6,509 nucleotides of DNA from Syntrophaceae bacterium CG2_30_49_12 (GTDB lineage Bacteria; Desulfobacterota; Syntrophia; Syntrophales; CG2-30-49-12): assembly GCA_001873675.1 (NCBI GenBank), contig MNZP01000079.1, positions 1-6,509 of the forward strand. Direction: 5' to 3'. Made by a program: the position numbers and the translations under genes. This document shows, piece by piece, positions 6,408-6,509 of the stretch (the stretch's first letter is position 1; every line of letters begins with the position of its first letter). Below the pieces are notes generated by a model. The model had not been told where the DNA came from, made no database searches, and saw only the letters and a program-made list of their open reading frames with translations.

Positions 6408-6460
6408 GCCCTGGCTTTAAAGCCGGGGTTCTTGACTGCCGCAAAATACTGTTTTGCGAA
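6195..6460 (-). ncRNA. Putative omega RNA (HEARO RNA) for the IsrB-like protein
   Basis: In IscB and IsrB loci the guide RNA scaffold is encoded just upstream of the nuclease and read in the same direction. Here that segment has ordered hairpins: a 7-bp perfect stem CGCAAAA/TTTTGCG (6440-6458), a GGCTTTAAAGCC stem extended by CCC/GGG (6409-6428), TGTGC/GCACA (6294-6309) and CCGTC/GACGG (6250-6265). The CAAGAACCCCGGCTTTAAAGCC block matches my recollection of HEARO and IS605-type end sequences. The guide would be at the RNA's 5' end, outside the element at about 6461-6480. Both boundaries are estimates. The RNA overlaps the first 70 or so codons of the long nuclease frame. Confidence 0.72.
6409..6458. 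repeat. Left-end hairpins of the element
   Basis: Two neighbouring hairpins lie here. CGCAAAA (6440-6446) pairs with TTTTGCG (6452-6458) around a five-base loop. CCC plus GGCTTTAAAGCC plus GGG (6409-6428) forms a second stem with one mismatched pair. They mark the left end and also form the 5' part of the predicted omega RNA. Transposase recognition of one of them is likely by analogy with IS605-group elements. Confidence 0.6.
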
Positions 6461-6509
6461 CCTGCATTGTATGGAGGCACCAGCACAAACCCATAATACA
6501 GGCCCTCGT
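6461..6509 (-). other. Flank of the insertion: putative guide sequence and possible gene end
   Basis: The 16-20 bases outside the left end (about 6461-6480, reverse strand) would form the omega-RNA guide. All three reverse-strand frames are open across this short flank. One of them (EGLYYGFVLVPPYNA) looks most protein-like and may be the end of a leftward gene whose body lies outside the window. It is too short to prove. Confidence 0.35.

Larger units (their letters stand above)
5163..6460 (-). mobile_element. HEARO / IsrB-type element of the IS200/IS605 group, without a transposase
   Basis: The unit consists of the omega-RNA segment with left-end hairpins (6409-6458), the IsrB-like gene, and the right-end palindrome (5163-5203). 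IS200/IS605 elements end in subterminal hairpins rather than terminal inverted repeats and make no target duplication, which fits. There is no tyrosine (Y1) transposase in the window, so the element would depend on one supplied elsewhere. It is inserted among leftward small genes, directly 5' of the ribosome site of the 72-residue gene. The ends are inferred from hairpin positions and may be off by several bases. Confidence 0.7.

Noticed and set aside
6250..6458. CRISPR array or tracrRNA-like repeats near the nuclease
   Set aside because: The hairpins are all different from one another and no direct repeat recurs at regular spacing.

Overview
The window looks like part of a bacteriophage, prophage or similar accessory genome. 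Its genes have purine-rich Shine-Dalgarno sites (AGGA or AGGAGG), which suggests a bacterial host, but nothing here fixes the taxon. There is no housekeeping gene, tRNA, rRNA or CRISPR array.

Positions 1-4327 hold three forward genes in tandem. The first is a left-truncated ORF, and the other two are large proteins of about 600 residues rich in Gly, Ala and Met. I cannot name any of them. Their size, composition and close packing resemble phage internal-virion or tail genes, which is an inference. The two large proteins share a short similar stretch and may be distant paralogues. The leader of the third gene carries a 9-nt tandem repeat of Shine-Dalgarno-like units. The block ends in a perfect 11-bp hairpin flanked by A and T runs, which can terminate transcription from both sides.

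Positions 4397-5150 are read leftward and carry small genes: a 117-residue and a 72-residue protein, each with a strong Shine-Dalgarno site. Between them lies what looks like a frameshifted mini-gene. The 72-residue protein has six Cys/His residues that could bind a metal.

Positions about 5160-6460, also leftward, are the main feature. They form a HEARO-type mobile element encoding an IsrB-like RNA-guided nuclease of the IscB/OMEGA superfamily. The protein has a PLMP-type N-terminal domain, an arginine-rich bridge helix, a split RuvC domain with all expected acidic and His residues, no HNH domain, and a C-terminal target-interaction domain. Just upstream lies a structured segment of about 260 nt that fits the cognate omega RNA. 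The far end of the element is an 8-bp hairpin inside an outer 6-bp inverted repeat. No transposase is present, so the element would have to be mobilised in trans.

The element sits directly against the Shine-Dalgarno site of the 72-residue gene. The nuclease reading frame runs through the right-end palindrome and stops inside that site. At the other end the frame is open back through the omega-RNA segment. Positions 6461-6509 hold the flank that should supply the RNA guide, possibly the end of an interrupted or abutting gene.
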